DNA of 19,408 nt. Source: an uncultured Muribaculaceae bacterium (GTDB taxonomy: Bacteria > Bacteroidota > Bacteroidia > Bacteroidales > Muribaculaceae). Positions 7,476-14,475 of this stretch are shown here, piece by piece (positions within the stretch are counted from its first letter, which is position 1; each line of letters begins with the position of its first letter). The translations under genes were made by a program, and so were the position numbers. The DNA lies in assembly GCA_910579675.1 (NCBI GenBank), contig CAJTUF010000031.1, positions 1 to 19,408 on the forward strand, given 5' to 3'. The notes beneath the pieces were generated by a model. That model was not told the origin of the DNA and did not search any database. It was given only the letters and a program-made list of their open reading frames with translations.

Positions 7476-8948
7476 ATGTCGGCTCCGGACAAACCCGATG
7501 GAGCCGGGTCGGTGTTTCGATACACCGACTGGATCACTGTTGTATTATATCTGCTGCTCGTGGTTGCCGGGGCGGTGTGTATCTATGCCGCCAGCTATGA
7601 TTTCGACCACGCCAATATTTTTTCTTTCACGGAATTTTCGGGCAAGCAGATGAGATGGATAGGACTGTCGATGATTCTGGGTCTTGGGATTCTGTTGCTC
7701 GACGCCCGCTTGTTCGACACCTATGCCTATCCCATCTATATAGCCATGATGGGGTTGCTGATAGTCACTATTTTCATAGCGCCCGATATCAAAGGCTCCC
7801 GCTCGTGGCTTGTATTAGGCCCGATGAGCCTGCAACCGGCTGAGTTTGCCAAATTTGCCACCGCTCTTGCTTTGGCCAAGCTCTTTTCAGCATATGGATT
7901 CAGCCTTAATGCAGCAAGAGTCAACTACTTCAAGGCATTGGCTATTATATTCCTGCCGATCCTGCTTATCCTTGCCCAAAAAGAAACCGGTTCGGCTTTG
8001 GCCTATATGGCCCTCTTTTTCGTTCTCTATCGCGAGGGAATGAGCGGTCTGGTACTGCTGTCGGCTCTCTGTGCGGTGGTATTCTTTGTGGTATCGGTCA
8101 AATATACCGACCTCTCGCTTATAGGTGTTCCAACAGGCGAACTCGCGGTGTTTGTGATGATCATGCTGATCATCGTAGCTATGACTGCTATTTATTGCCG
8201 TTTTCCCAAAGCGGCACGCAATATCCTTCTGTGGTTCACCTCAACTGTAGCCCTCCTCATAGGGCTATCTTTTGCCGGAGTTGAAATACCGTCCGCTTCA
8301 TACATCATCATGGGCATTATTGGGGTGGCAGTGGCCTATCTGCTTATTTTGGCCATTCATGAAAAGACCCCCCGCATCCTTATCACAGCTCTCGTTGCCG
8401 TGGTGTCGGTAGGATTCCTTTTTTCGGTCAATTATGCTTTTACCAACGTGCTTCAGCCCCACCAGCAGCAACGAATACGTGTGACTCTTGGAATGGAAGA
8501 GGATCTACGCGGCGCCGGCTATAATGTCAATCAGTCAAAGATTGCCATTGGTTCAGGTGGCATTTGGGGCAAAGGATTTCTCAATGGCACCCAAACCAAG
8601 CTGAAATATGTACCGGAGCAGCATACCGACTTTATTTTCTGCACAATAGGTGAGGAGGAGGGATTTGTGGGATCTTCCATCACACTCCTTCTGTTTCTTG
8701 CTCTAATCCTCCGCGTCATCACCATTGCCGAGAGGCAGCCTCGCCCGTTTGCCCGCGTCTATGGCTATTGCGTGGCTTCCTATTTCATTTTTCATCTTGC
8801 CATTAATGTAGGCATGGTGATAGGCTTGTGTCCGGTCATCGGTATCCCGCTCCCCTTCTTCAGTTACGGCGGATCATCATTATGGGGATTCACCATACTG
8901 CTTTTCATACTGCTGCGCCTTGATGCCTCGCGCCGCGACTATCGTTGA
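7476..8948 (+). CDS. rodA: SEDS glycan polymerase RodA, extended form
   Basis: RodA (490 aa) is the SEDS-family membrane glycosyltransferase that polymerises lipid II for the lateral wall with PBP2. Family motifs: PAEFAK (121-126), QKETGSAL (168-175, in place of the commoner QPDxGTA), EQHTDFIF with the expected catalytic Asp385, and PFFSYGGSS near the C-terminus. It is about 100 residues longer than the E. coli protein; the extra length is mainly at about 222-300, where two additional hydrophobic helices seem to be inserted before the PHQQQRI segment. I start at the ATG at 7476, 13 bases after mrdA; the frame is open back to 7425 but that part overlaps mrdA and lacks family similarity. Confidence 0.95.
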   Translation: MSAPDKPDGAGSVFRYTDWITVVLYLLLVVAGAVCIYAASYDFDHANIFSFTEFSGKQMRWIGLSMILGLGILLLDARLFDTYAYPIYIAMMGLLIVTIFIAPDIKGSRSWLVLGPMSLQPAEFAKFATALALAKLFSAYGFSLNAARVNYFKALAIIFLPILLILAQKETGSALAYMALFFVLYREGMSGLVLLSALCAVVFFVVSVKYTDLSLIGVPTGELAVFVMIMLIIVAMTAIYCRFPKAARNILLWFTSTVALLIGLSFAGVEIPSASYIIMGIIGVAVAYLLILAIHEKTPRILITALVAVVSVGFLFSVNYAFTNVLQPHQQQRIRVTLGMEEDLRGAGYNVNQSKIAIGSGGIWGKGFLNGTQTKLKYVPEQHTDFIFCTIGEEEGFVGSSITLLLFLALILRVITIAERQPRPFARVYGYCVASYFIFHLAINVGMVIGLCPVIGIPLPFFSYGGSSLWGFTILLFILLRLDASRRDYR

Positions 8949-8991
8949 TTTTTACCCTTTCATTAGTGTTCCTTTTCATTATTCAAACACC

Positions 8992-9978
8992 ATGAAGATT
9001 GCTGATATTGACCTCGGCCCACGCCCACTCATGCTTGCTCCGATGGAGGATGTCACAGATCCGTCGTTCCGTCTGATATGCAAGGAAATGGGTGCCGACA
9101 TGGTCACCACTGAATTTGTGTCGTCCGACGCGCTCATCCGCAATATCGCGGCTACCACGCGGAAACTCGAGATTTCGCCAGCTGAACGTCCGGCGGCCAT
9201 CCAGATCTATGGCCGCGATGTTGAGTCGATGGTTGAGGCCGCAAAGATCGTGGAAGAGGCAAATCCTGATGTGCTTGACCTCAACTTTGGGTGTCCGGTG
9301 AAAAAGGTTGCCGGCAAGGGTGGAGGCGCAGGATTGCTCCGCGATATTCCCAAGATGCTCGAAATAACGCGGGCCATTGTCAATACTGTTAAGATACCAG
9401 TTACAGTCAAGACCCGTCTCGGGTGGGACCACGACTCGCGCATCATTGTGACTTTGGCTGAGCAGCTGCAGGACTGCGGTATCCAGGCTCTTGCCGTCCA
9501 TGGTCGTACCCGCTCGCAGATGTATACCGGCCATGCCGACTGGGAGATGATTGCCAAAGTGAAAGAAAATCCGCGTCTCACCATTCCGGTAATCGGAAAT
9601 GGCGACATCGCCACCCCTCAGGCAGCGCTTGAGGCATTTACCAAATATGGAGTTGACGGGGTGATGGTGGGACGCGCTTCAATTGGTGCCCCTTGGATAT
9701 TCAGAGAGATGAGAGCGGCAGTCGACGGAACAACGATGGAGCCGCTGACCAATGCCGAGAAGCTTGCCATAATACGCCGACAGATCCATGAAAGCGTGGG
9801 GCGTATTGATGAATACCGTGGCATACTGCATATCCGCCGACACTTGGCTGCCTCTCCTCTGTTCAAAGGAATACCTAATTTCAGAGACACACGAATCGCC
9901 ATGCTCCGAGCGTCGACTCTTGAGGAGCTTGAGGCTATTCTTGCCGATGTAGCCTCGAGATGTCTTGATATAGGTTGA
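8992..9978 (+). CDS. dusB: tRNA-dihydrouridine synthase
   Basis: DusB-type flavoprotein (328 aa) that reduces uridines in the tRNA D-loop with FMN and NADPH. The TIM-barrel domain has LAPMEDVTD (15-23), the active-site Cys101 in NFGCPVKKVAGKGGGAGLL, Lys140 in VKTRLGW and His170 in HGRTRSQMYTG, which bind FMN or RNA in the family. A helical tRNA-binding domain follows after about residue 245. I start at the ATG at 8992: this gives the family N-terminus, whereas the open frame back to 8920 overlaps rodA. The 43-base gap after rodA has no promoter motif or terminator, so it is probably the last gene of the mre unit. The B subtype is assigned by length and the Cys motif. Confidence 0.93.
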   Translation: MKIADIDLGPRPLMLAPMEDVTDPSFRLICKEMGADMVTTEFVSSDALIRNIAATTRKLEISPAERPAAIQIYGRDVESMVEAAKIVEEANPDVLDLNFGCPVKKVAGKGGGAGLLRDIPKMLEITRAIVNTVKIPVTVKTRLGWDHDSRIIVTLAEQLQDCGIQALAVHGRTRSQMYTGHADWEMIAKVKENPRLTIPVIGNGDIATPQAALEAFTKYGVDGVMVGRASIGAPWIFREMRAAVDGTTMEPLTNAEKLAIIRRQIHESVGRIDEYRGILHIRRHLAASPLFKGIPNFRDTRIAMLRASTLEELEAILADVASRCLDIG

Positions 9979-10052
9979 TTGCGGCAATCGGCACCGGTTC
10001 TCCATTTTTGCCTCAAATTTAGTCATTACATACGATATTGGCATTTTTTTCT

Positions 10053-10060
10053 TATCTTCG
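10053..10060 (+). promoter_or_regulatory. Weak -7 box before the head-GIN gene
   Basis: TATCTTCG differs by one base from TAnnTTTG and sits 40 bases before the ATG at 10101. No convincing -33 box lies 19-22 bases upstream, so the call rests on the -7 box and position alone. A new transcription start here would fit the 122-base gap after dusB. Confidence 0.4.
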
Positions 10061-10100
10061 CGTCAACAATTCAAAGCCTATTTAAGCATAAGCCATTACA

Positions 10101-10814
10101 ATGTTTTTACGAAATATAACATCCGCCATTGTAGCAGCAATAATCCCACTTGTTGCATCGGCAGTGGAGCCGACCCGTTATAATCTAAAAGTCAACGACT
10201 TCACAGAACTGAAAATTGTCGATGATATCAATGTTATCTATCGCAATCATCCCGACTCGGTAGGGCGGGTTGTCTTTTCCGCTACTCCAGATCAGGCATC
10301 GGCTTTTATTTTTCAACCCGACGGATCAAAGCTTGAGATCCAACTTGCCCCCGAAGCAGCCTCTAACCCCTCGGGACTTCCAACGGTAGTGGCCTACTCT
10401 ACTTATCTTACCAAAGCTGAAAACGATGGGAAAGGCCATTTGAAGATCGAATCGGTGGCTCCCGGTCCCAAGTTTAAATGCGTTCTTGTGGGCAACGGAC
10501 GCCTCACTGCTTCTGGGCTCCAGTTTAATCAAGTTGAAGCATCGCTTATGACCGGCAACGGTGAAATTGCTGTTTCGGGTCAGGCCGATGTTGCCAAATT
10601 ATCTTCGACAGGCACCGGTCAGATTCAGGCTGATGAGCTTAAAGCCCGCGAGGCCAAATGTAGAATTGTTGGAACTGGTTCGATCGGCGTAAACGCTTCC
10701 GAGTCGTTGGTCGTGAGCGGTATGGGCTCCGGAACAGTCTATTACATAGGTAATCCATCATTGAAAAATCGCACCCTTGGAGTTAAGACTCAACAGCTTG
10801 GTTCAGAGAAATAA
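10101..10814 (+). CDS. Exported head-GIN domain protein (DUF2807)
   Basis: Protein of 237 aa with a signal peptide (hydrophobic core about 10-20, likely cut after ASA at about residue 21) and a repetitive beta-rich body. The segment NDFTELKIVDDINVIYR resembles the opening of the head-GIN (DUF2807) domain, and the second half has glycine/asparagine turns at near-regular spacing (VGNGRL, MTGNGEI, STGTGQI, VGTGSI, SGMGSGTV) expected of a right-handed beta helix. Such proteins are common in Bacteroidota and their function is unknown. No lipobox Cys follows the signal, so it is probably periplasmic. The flippase gene starts 14 bases downstream, which suggests cotranscription, but no shared role can be read from sequence. 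Confidence 0.85.
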   Translation: MFLRNITSAIVAAIIPLVASAVEPTRYNLKVNDFTELKIVDDINVIYRNHPDSVGRVVFSATPDQASAFIFQPDGSKLEIQLAPEAASNPSGLPTVVAYSTYLTKAENDGKGHLKIESVAPGPKFKCVLVGNGRLTASGLQFNQVEASLMTGNGEIAVSGQADVAKLSSTGTGQIQADELKAREAKCRIVGTGSIGVNASESLVVSGMGSGTVYYIGNPSLKNRTLGVKTQQLGSEK

Positions 10815-10828
10815 ATAAGCGGAAGCAC

Positions 10829-12337
10829 ATGGATTCAGACCCTGCTGCAATACCGTCATCCGACGATCGCCACAACATTAAAGTTAAGGTCGCGAGCACA
10901 CTTAAATGGACCGTCATCGATAAGGTGTCGGTCCAATTGCTCTATGCGGTCACTGGAATTGTGCTGGCACTGAAGCTGTCGCAGGCCGATTTCGGTCTGG
11001 TTGGCGCAGTGCTGGTGTTTCAGGCTTTCGGATCTCTGTTTGTCGACAGCGGTTTTGCTTCGGCTCTTATTCAGCGCAAGGCACCGACACGCGATGACTA
11101 TTCCACCGTTCTTTGGTTTAACATCTCTATGGCTGTAGGTCTTTACGTAGTTTTATATTTCTGCGCCCCGTTGATTGCCGATTGGTATGGTGGCGATGAA
11201 CGCATCATTCCCTTGTCAAGGGTAATGTTTCTCACATTTATCATCAACGCCACCTCTATCGTGCAGGTCAATCGTCTGAATAAAATGATGGAGATGAAGA
11301 TGGTGACTGTTGCCAACACAGGAGGCCTCATTGCCGGATCTATTGCCGGGATAGCGATGGCGATGGCCGGTTTTGGCGCGTGGGCCATAGTGGGTCAGAG
11401 CCTTCTGCTATCGTCTGTTAAATCTGCTATATTATGGCTATCTTCCTCATGGCGTCCATCTGCCGTTTTCTCCTTAAAGATACTTAAATCTTTCTTTAAA
11501 GTGGGGTGCGGAGTGATGGTAACATCATTTTTCAATATACTTTATCTCAACATCTATTCCTTTCTGATAGGCAATCGGGTTGGCATGACTGGTCTGGGCT
11601 ATTACTCTCAGGCCGATAAATGGAGCAAGATGGGAGTGTCGTCGCTATCTGCCGTAATCACCTCATCGTTTCTGCCTGTTTTGTCTAAGTATCAGGACGA
11701 TCCTGTACACTACGCCGCTGTCACCTCAAAATTTGCCAGGCTTACTGCCTATATTACATTCCCGTCGCTCGGAATCCTTGCAGCCTTGGCTCCTGCTTTG
11801 TTCCACATGCTGTTTGGCACCAAATGGGATGGCTCGATCCAGCTCTTTCAGCTCCTGTTGCTTCAAGGCATGTGTGTAGTCATTTCCGGACTATATTCCA
11901 ATTTTATACTTGCCAGAGGTAAAGCCAAGCTGCTTGTCGTGAGTGAGAGTGTGCGATATGTTGTGGCTCTTATTGCCATTGTCGCCACCCTTCCTTACCT
12001 CTCTCTCTCGTCAGCGGCGGATGTAACTGAAGGCATAAAGATATTTCTTTACGGACAGATTGCCGCGTCATGTGCCTTTTGGTGTGTGATGACCATCTTG
12101 GCCGCACGTGTGAGCCATCGACGCTGGTGGACTCTGCCTCTCGATCTCTCACCCTACCTCGCTCAGTCGCTCGTAATAGTTTTAGGTATAGGATCGCTGT
12201 ATAATCTTTCCCTACCCTCATGGGCTATCATCCTTATCGGGACCATTGGAGGTGGGGCCATATATCTTGGGATAAATATGGTGCTTCATTCCCGGATTCA
12301 AGCAGATGCTATTGCCTATCTACGCCACAAACTCTGA
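10829..12337 (+). CDS. Polysaccharide/oligosaccharide flippase (MOP superfamily, WzxC-like)
   Basis: Integral membrane protein of 502 aa with about 12-14 hydrophobic helices, resembling the polysaccharide biosynthesis (Wzx/TuaB/WzxC) branch of the MOP superfamily. The N-terminal stretch TLKWTVIDKVSVQLLYAV and the following DFGLVGAVLVFQAFGSLFVDSGFASALIQR are typical: an early amphipathic region, then the LADxGxxxALIQ-type loop. Such proteins move lipid-linked sugars across the inner membrane for capsule, O-antigen or exopolysaccharide. No glycosyltransferase or polymerase gene is nearby, so its substrate cannot be inferred. It follows the head-GIN gene after 14 bases and is the last plus-strand gene before a convergent boundary only 15 bases from the ATPase gene. 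A GGAAG stretch upstream of the ATG is the nearest thing to a ribosome-binding site in the window. Confidence 0.9.
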   Translation: MDSDPAAIPSSDDRHNIKVKVASTLKWTVIDKVSVQLLYAVTGIVLALKLSQADFGLVGAVLVFQAFGSLFVDSGFASALIQRKAPTRDDYSTVLWFNISMAVGLYVVLYFCAPLIADWYGGDERIIPLSRVMFLTFIINATSIVQVNRLNKMMEMKMVTVANTGGLIAGSIAGIAMAMAGFGAWAIVGQSLLLSSVKSAILWLSSSWRPSAVFSLKILKSFFKVGCGVMVTSFFNILYLNIYSFLIGNRVGMTGLGYYSQADKWSKMGVSSLSAVITSSFLPVLSKYQDDPVHYAAVTSKFARLTAYITFPSLGILAALAPALFHMLFGTKWDGSIQLFQLLLLQGMCVVISGLYSNFILARGKAKLLVVSESVRYVVALIAIVATLPYLSLSSAADVTEGIKIFLYGQIAASCAFWCVMTILAARVSHRRWWTLPLDLSPYLAQSLVIVLGIGSLYNLSLPSWAIILIGTIGGGAIYLGINMVLHSRIQADAIAYLRHKL

Positions 12338-12352
12338 CATCACTGAGTGGGG

Positions 12353-13084
12353 TCAACACATACAGTCTTCGCAGTCGTAGTGGACCATATGCGTAGCCGA
12401 ATGACACACATGGAGAGTATGGTCGACCACCACATGACGGTTGGCCATACCCGCGATCTCGCTCATTTCGTGACTCACAAGTAAGATAGAGGTCTGAGGG
12501 CGTCTTTCCCTCACTAATCCGAGCATCTGATATAACTTGCGTTCAAAATGCTTGTCGAGATAGCTCAACGGTTCATCAAGCACAACCACCTCCGGATCGG
12601 CAACAAGAGCACGTCCAAGAAGAGCACGCTGCAACTGGCCACCAGAGAGCAACCCTATAGGCGATGAAGCCTTCCACTCAAGCTCAAGCTCGGAAAGCAT
12701 CGAGGCCACACGACCGTCGATATCATCCTTAGGGGCCTCCGGACCCATTAAGCCCAATCTCACAACCTCTTCTACTGTTATGGGGAAGCGCGAGTCGACC
12801 GAGCTCTTCTGAGGCAGATAACCGATAGAGAGGCGGGGAAACAGATCTCCATTACCATCTATATATTCAACACTCCCTGACGTTGGCTTCAACAATTTTA
12901 ATATTAGCCGCAACAGAGTGGTCTTTCCGCCTCCATTCGGGCCGGTAATTGCTATAAAGTCGCCTCGGTTCACATCGAGAGTGATATCGCTTAGGACCTC
13001 CTTCCTATCAAAAGCCATACCGACCGATGATATGCGTATCACCGGTGTACTATCAATAGTCTGCTGAATTATGCTATGACTCAT
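12353..13084 (-). CDS. Metal-type (ZnuC-like) ABC transporter ATP-binding protein with His/Cys-rich tail
   Basis: ABC ATPase (243 aa) of the manganese/zinc/iron chelate uptake type. Walker A GPNGGGKTT (48-56), Q-loop Gln92 in GYLPQKSSVD, signature LSGGQ (146-150), Walker B VVVLDEP (166-172) and switch His205 are intact, so it should hydrolyse ATP. The Q-loop region and LSGGQLQRALLGRAL fit ZnuC/MntB-like proteins. The last 28 residues are rich in His and Cys (HTLHVCHSATHMVHYDCEDCMC at 222-243), a plausible metal-binding tail. No permease or substrate-binding protein lies on either side: downstream is the convergent flippase, upstream a gene-free stretch and tRNA-Ser. The partner must be encoded elsewhere. 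Zinc is the likeliest substrate by family, but manganese or iron cannot be excluded. Confidence 0.88.
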   Translation of the reverse strand: MSHSIIQQTIDSTPVIRISSVGMAFDRKEVLSDITLDVNRGDFIAITGPNGGGKTTLLRLILKLLKPTSGSVEYIDGNGDLFPRLSIGYLPQKSSVDSRFPITVEEVVRLGLMGPEAPKDDIDGRVASMLSELELEWKASSPIGLLSGGQLQRALLGRALVADPEVVVLDEPLSYLDKHFERKLYQMLGLVRERRPQTSILLVSHEMSEIAGMANRHVVVDHTLHVCHSATHMVHYDCEDCMC

Positions 13085-13159
13085 AATTTCTTAAATAAGA
13101 ATGACCAATAGGCGGTTGTCAATTGATTTGTGATTACTGAACCAATCTTACACAATCTA

Positions 13160-13333
13160 ATGCAAAAATAATGCACATTGGTTGACAATGCTGAGTGAGT
13201 AAGGCATTGTTTCCATCGCTAAGGAGCAGCTTGGAGTGACCTCTATACCAAACAATTGATAATTAATGTTAATCATACGCTGCATTTAATCAGTTATCGG
13301 CATTCACATATTTTATGCACAAAAATATGCACA
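13160..13333. repeat. Two dispersed ATGCAC-type repeat units, about 155 bases apart
   Basis: Unit 1 (13160-13177) reads ATGCAAAAATAATGCACA and unit 2 (13315-13333) reads ATGCACAAAAATATGCACA. Each is a pair of ATGCA half-sites spaced 11-12 bases apart, about one helical turn, around an A-rich core that contains CAAAAATA. The arrangement resembles a protein-binding operator. Its link to metal regulation of the adjacent ATPase gene is inference from position. Confidence 0.5.
13163..13170 (-). promoter_or_regulatory. Candidate -7 box of the metal-type ATPase gene
   Basis: Read on the minus strand this is TATTTTTG, an exact TAnnTTTG match, also followed by C as in the other promoters here. It lies about 79 bases before the start codon. 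No -33 box occurs at the usual spacing (only ATTG at 15 bases), so the call is tentative. It lies inside repeat unit 1, so a protein bound there would block it. Confidence 0.35.
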
Positions 13334-13434
13334 ACGATGACTGAATGTAGCTGATACATTGCAACTGCGCATCAAACTGTACAGCGAAATGCGCAAATCT
13401 GGAGCAGCCTATCTCTCAGAATTTCAATCAAATA

Positions 13435-13479
13435 AGAAAAGAATCAACTTGCCCTGAGTGTACAGGGTAAATTGATTCT
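13435..13479 (-). terminator. Hairpin terminator of tRNA-Ser
   Basis: Two 17-base arms (13440-13456 and 13463-13479) form a long stem around a six-base loop, with one wobble and one mismatch when read on the minus strand. Just after it, on the minus strand, comes a T-rich run (TTTTCTTATTT). It lies 9 bases beyond the mature 3' end of tRNA-Ser, as expected for an intrinsic terminator. Confidence 0.85.
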
Positions 13480-13488
13480 CATCAGTTG

Positions 13489-13576
13489 CGGAGTGAGGGG
13501 GATTCGAACCCCCGAAACCCTTTTGGGGTTTACACGCTTTCCAGGCGTGCCTCTTCAACCACTCGAGCACCACTCC
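13489..13576 (-). tRNA. tRNA-Ser(GGA)
   Basis: Read on the minus strand the 88-base gene begins GGAGTGGTGCTCGAGTGG and ends CACTCCG with discriminator G73, a serine identity base. The anticodon stem CACGC/GCGTG encloses the loop CTGGAAA, giving anticodon GGA (codons UCC and UCU). A long variable arm (AAACCCCAAAAGGGTTT) marks a class II tRNA. The T-loop GGTTCGAATCC is intact. CCA is not encoded: the bases after G73 are CAA, so the end must be added by tRNA nucleotidyltransferase. Confidence 0.97.
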
Positions 13577-13620
13577 TTGGTGCATATCTTGCGGGTGTAT
13601 TGCCGTTCTGATTTCGGTTG

Positions 13621-13651
13621 CAAAGGTAGGCATTATTTTTGAAATGGCAAG
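13621..13651 (-). promoter_or_regulatory. Bacteroidota-type promoter of tRNA-Ser
   Basis: On the minus strand: CTTG (13648-13651) as -33 box, a 19-base spacer, then TACCTTTG (13621-13628), an exact TAnnTTTG -7 box followed by C. The precursor would carry a 5' leader of roughly 40 bases for RNase P to remove. Confidence 0.8.
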
Positions 13652-13938
13652 GGATGAACTCTATTTTTTTGTCCTACCGGTGTGGATTTGTGCTCGGCTT
13701 GTCTTTGGCGATGGCTTACAGGTACCGTTGGAGTCCGGAACTAAAATGGGGAAAGCTATGTTGCAATATATATATGGGCCATTAGCCCTGTCCCTTTCTG
13801 ATCCCGGCTTGTAGTTTATTACAAAATTGTCTATATTTGCAATGATATTCAGTCGGGGACAGCACTCATAAGTGGTGCTCCAATATGCAACTGTTTTTTC
13901 AATCAAGACGAAATTCATTCACCTACAACTGTTAATTT
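13652..13938. other. Intergenic stretch between tRNA-Ser and the DUF4293 gene
   Basis: About 287 bases between divergent promoters. The right half is the promoter (13808-13839) and about 93-base leader of the DUF4293 gene, which contains a weak hairpin (AGCAC at 13861-13865 with GTGCT at 13875-13879). The left part (13652-13807) shows only a short GGGC/GCCC inverted repeat around 13780-13793 and no supported gene; the open frames crossing it have no recognisable protein character. Confidence 0.5.
13808..13839 (+). promoter_or_regulatory. Promoter of the DUF4293 gene
   Basis: CTTG (13808-13811), a 20-base spacer and TATATTTG (13832-13839), an exact TAnnTTTG match followed by C. It predicts a leader of about 90 bases, longer than the others in this window. 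Confidence 0.7.
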
Positions 13939-14391
13939 ATGGTAATACAACGAGTTCAAACGCTTTATCTGCTTCTTTCGATAGCGTTTATGACAGCTTT
14001 TTTCTTCCTTCCCTTCGGATATATCAAGGAAGTGGATGGAGCTACGGCAGCTCAGGCCCTACAGCCGCTTACAGGTCTATCCGGCCTTGGATTTATTATC
14101 CCTACCTCTGTGTGTATTTTCCTCACCCTGATGGCGATATTCCTGTTCAAGGCTCTCCCCACTCAGAAGCTTTTCGTCGTTCTTGCTGCTTTAATCAGCT
14201 TGGCCGAAGCGGTTATGGTGGTTTATGCGCTTGTTGAGCGATATGTATCGACCGATCCCACCGTTCATGACTCGGTTGTGTGGGGCGGCGGCGGTCTGCT
14301 TCTCATTGCAGCTATCATTCTTGATATCGCTGCTTACCGCAGCATATCGCGCGACCAGCGACTGCTCCGTTCCTACGATCGCCTGCGCTGA
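13939..14391 (+). CDS. DUF4293 family membrane protein
   Basis: Protein of 150 aa with four hydrophobic helices (about 10-28, 48-70, 78-98 and 113-131). The start MVIQRVQTLYLLLS and the basic tail DQRLLRSYDRLR are the hallmarks I associate with the DUF4293 family, a small Bacteroidota-restricted group of unknown function. The ATG at 13939 is preceded by an A/T-rich leader with no Shine-Dalgarno sequence. It is the only plus-strand gene between two minus-strand tRNA genes and has its own promoter and a strong terminator, so it is a single-gene unit. The longer overlapping frame starting at 13872 is a shadow. Confidence 0.9.
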   Translation: MVIQRVQTLYLLLSIAFMTAFFFLPFGYIKEVDGATAAQALQPLTGLSGLGFIIPTSVCIFLTLMAIFLFKALPTQKLFVVLAALISLAEAVMVVYALVERYVSTDPTVHDSVVWGGGGLLLIAAIILDIAAYRSISRDQRLLRSYDRLR

Positions 14392-14410
14392 GCTTGCCAC
14401 TCCTCTGCAA

Positions 14411-14467
14411 AAAAAAACAATCATCGCCCGGAATGCTTGGATATAAGCTCCGGGCGATGATTGTTTT
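14411..14467. terminator. Strong bidirectional terminator between DUF4293 and tRNA-Leu
   Basis: A perfect 18-bp stem (14414-14431 with 14450-14467) encloses an 18-base loop that itself contains GCTT/AAGC pairing. On the minus strand the stem is followed by nine T residues in a row, an ideal terminator for tRNA-Leu. On the plus strand the stem end TTGTTTT provides a weaker tail 22 bases after the DUF4293 stop codon. One element thus serves two convergent units. Confidence 0.9.
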
Positions 14468-14475
14468 CAATAATG

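Larger units (their letters stand above)
13085..13439. other. Gene-free A/T-rich stretch upstream of the metal-type ATPase
   Basis: About 355 bases with no credible gene. It holds two ATGCAC repeat units (13160-13177 and 13315-13333), two copies of CAATTGAT (13120-13127 and 13253-13260), a small inverted repeat CATTG/CAATG (13176-13190), one exact TTATnCACA match (13313-13321, DnaA-box-like) and a 32-codon frame beginning with TTG (13359-13457) that I do not trust. It is visibly more A/T-rich than its neighbours. The left part must contain the ATPase promoter. Confidence 0.6.

Noticed and set aside
8983..9534. Minus-strand frame of 183 codons opposite dusB
   Set aside because: dusB has all catalytic residues in the plus frame; the antisense product resembles nothing.
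9977..9989. GATTG/CAATC hairpin after dusB as a terminator
   Set aside because: The stem is 5 bp, overlaps the stop codon and has no adjacent T run.
13253..13285. Possible dif-like recombination site in the A/T-rich stretch
   Set aside because: The half-sites match the XerC/XerD consensus poorly and the central spacer is missing.
13424..13633. Minus-strand frame of 69 codons across tRNA-Ser
   Set aside because: It is simply the tRNA gene and its terminator read as codons.
13872..14237. Plus-strand frame of 121 codons overlapping DUF4293
   Set aside because: It is in a different frame from the clear DUF4293 protein and lacks the family start and end.
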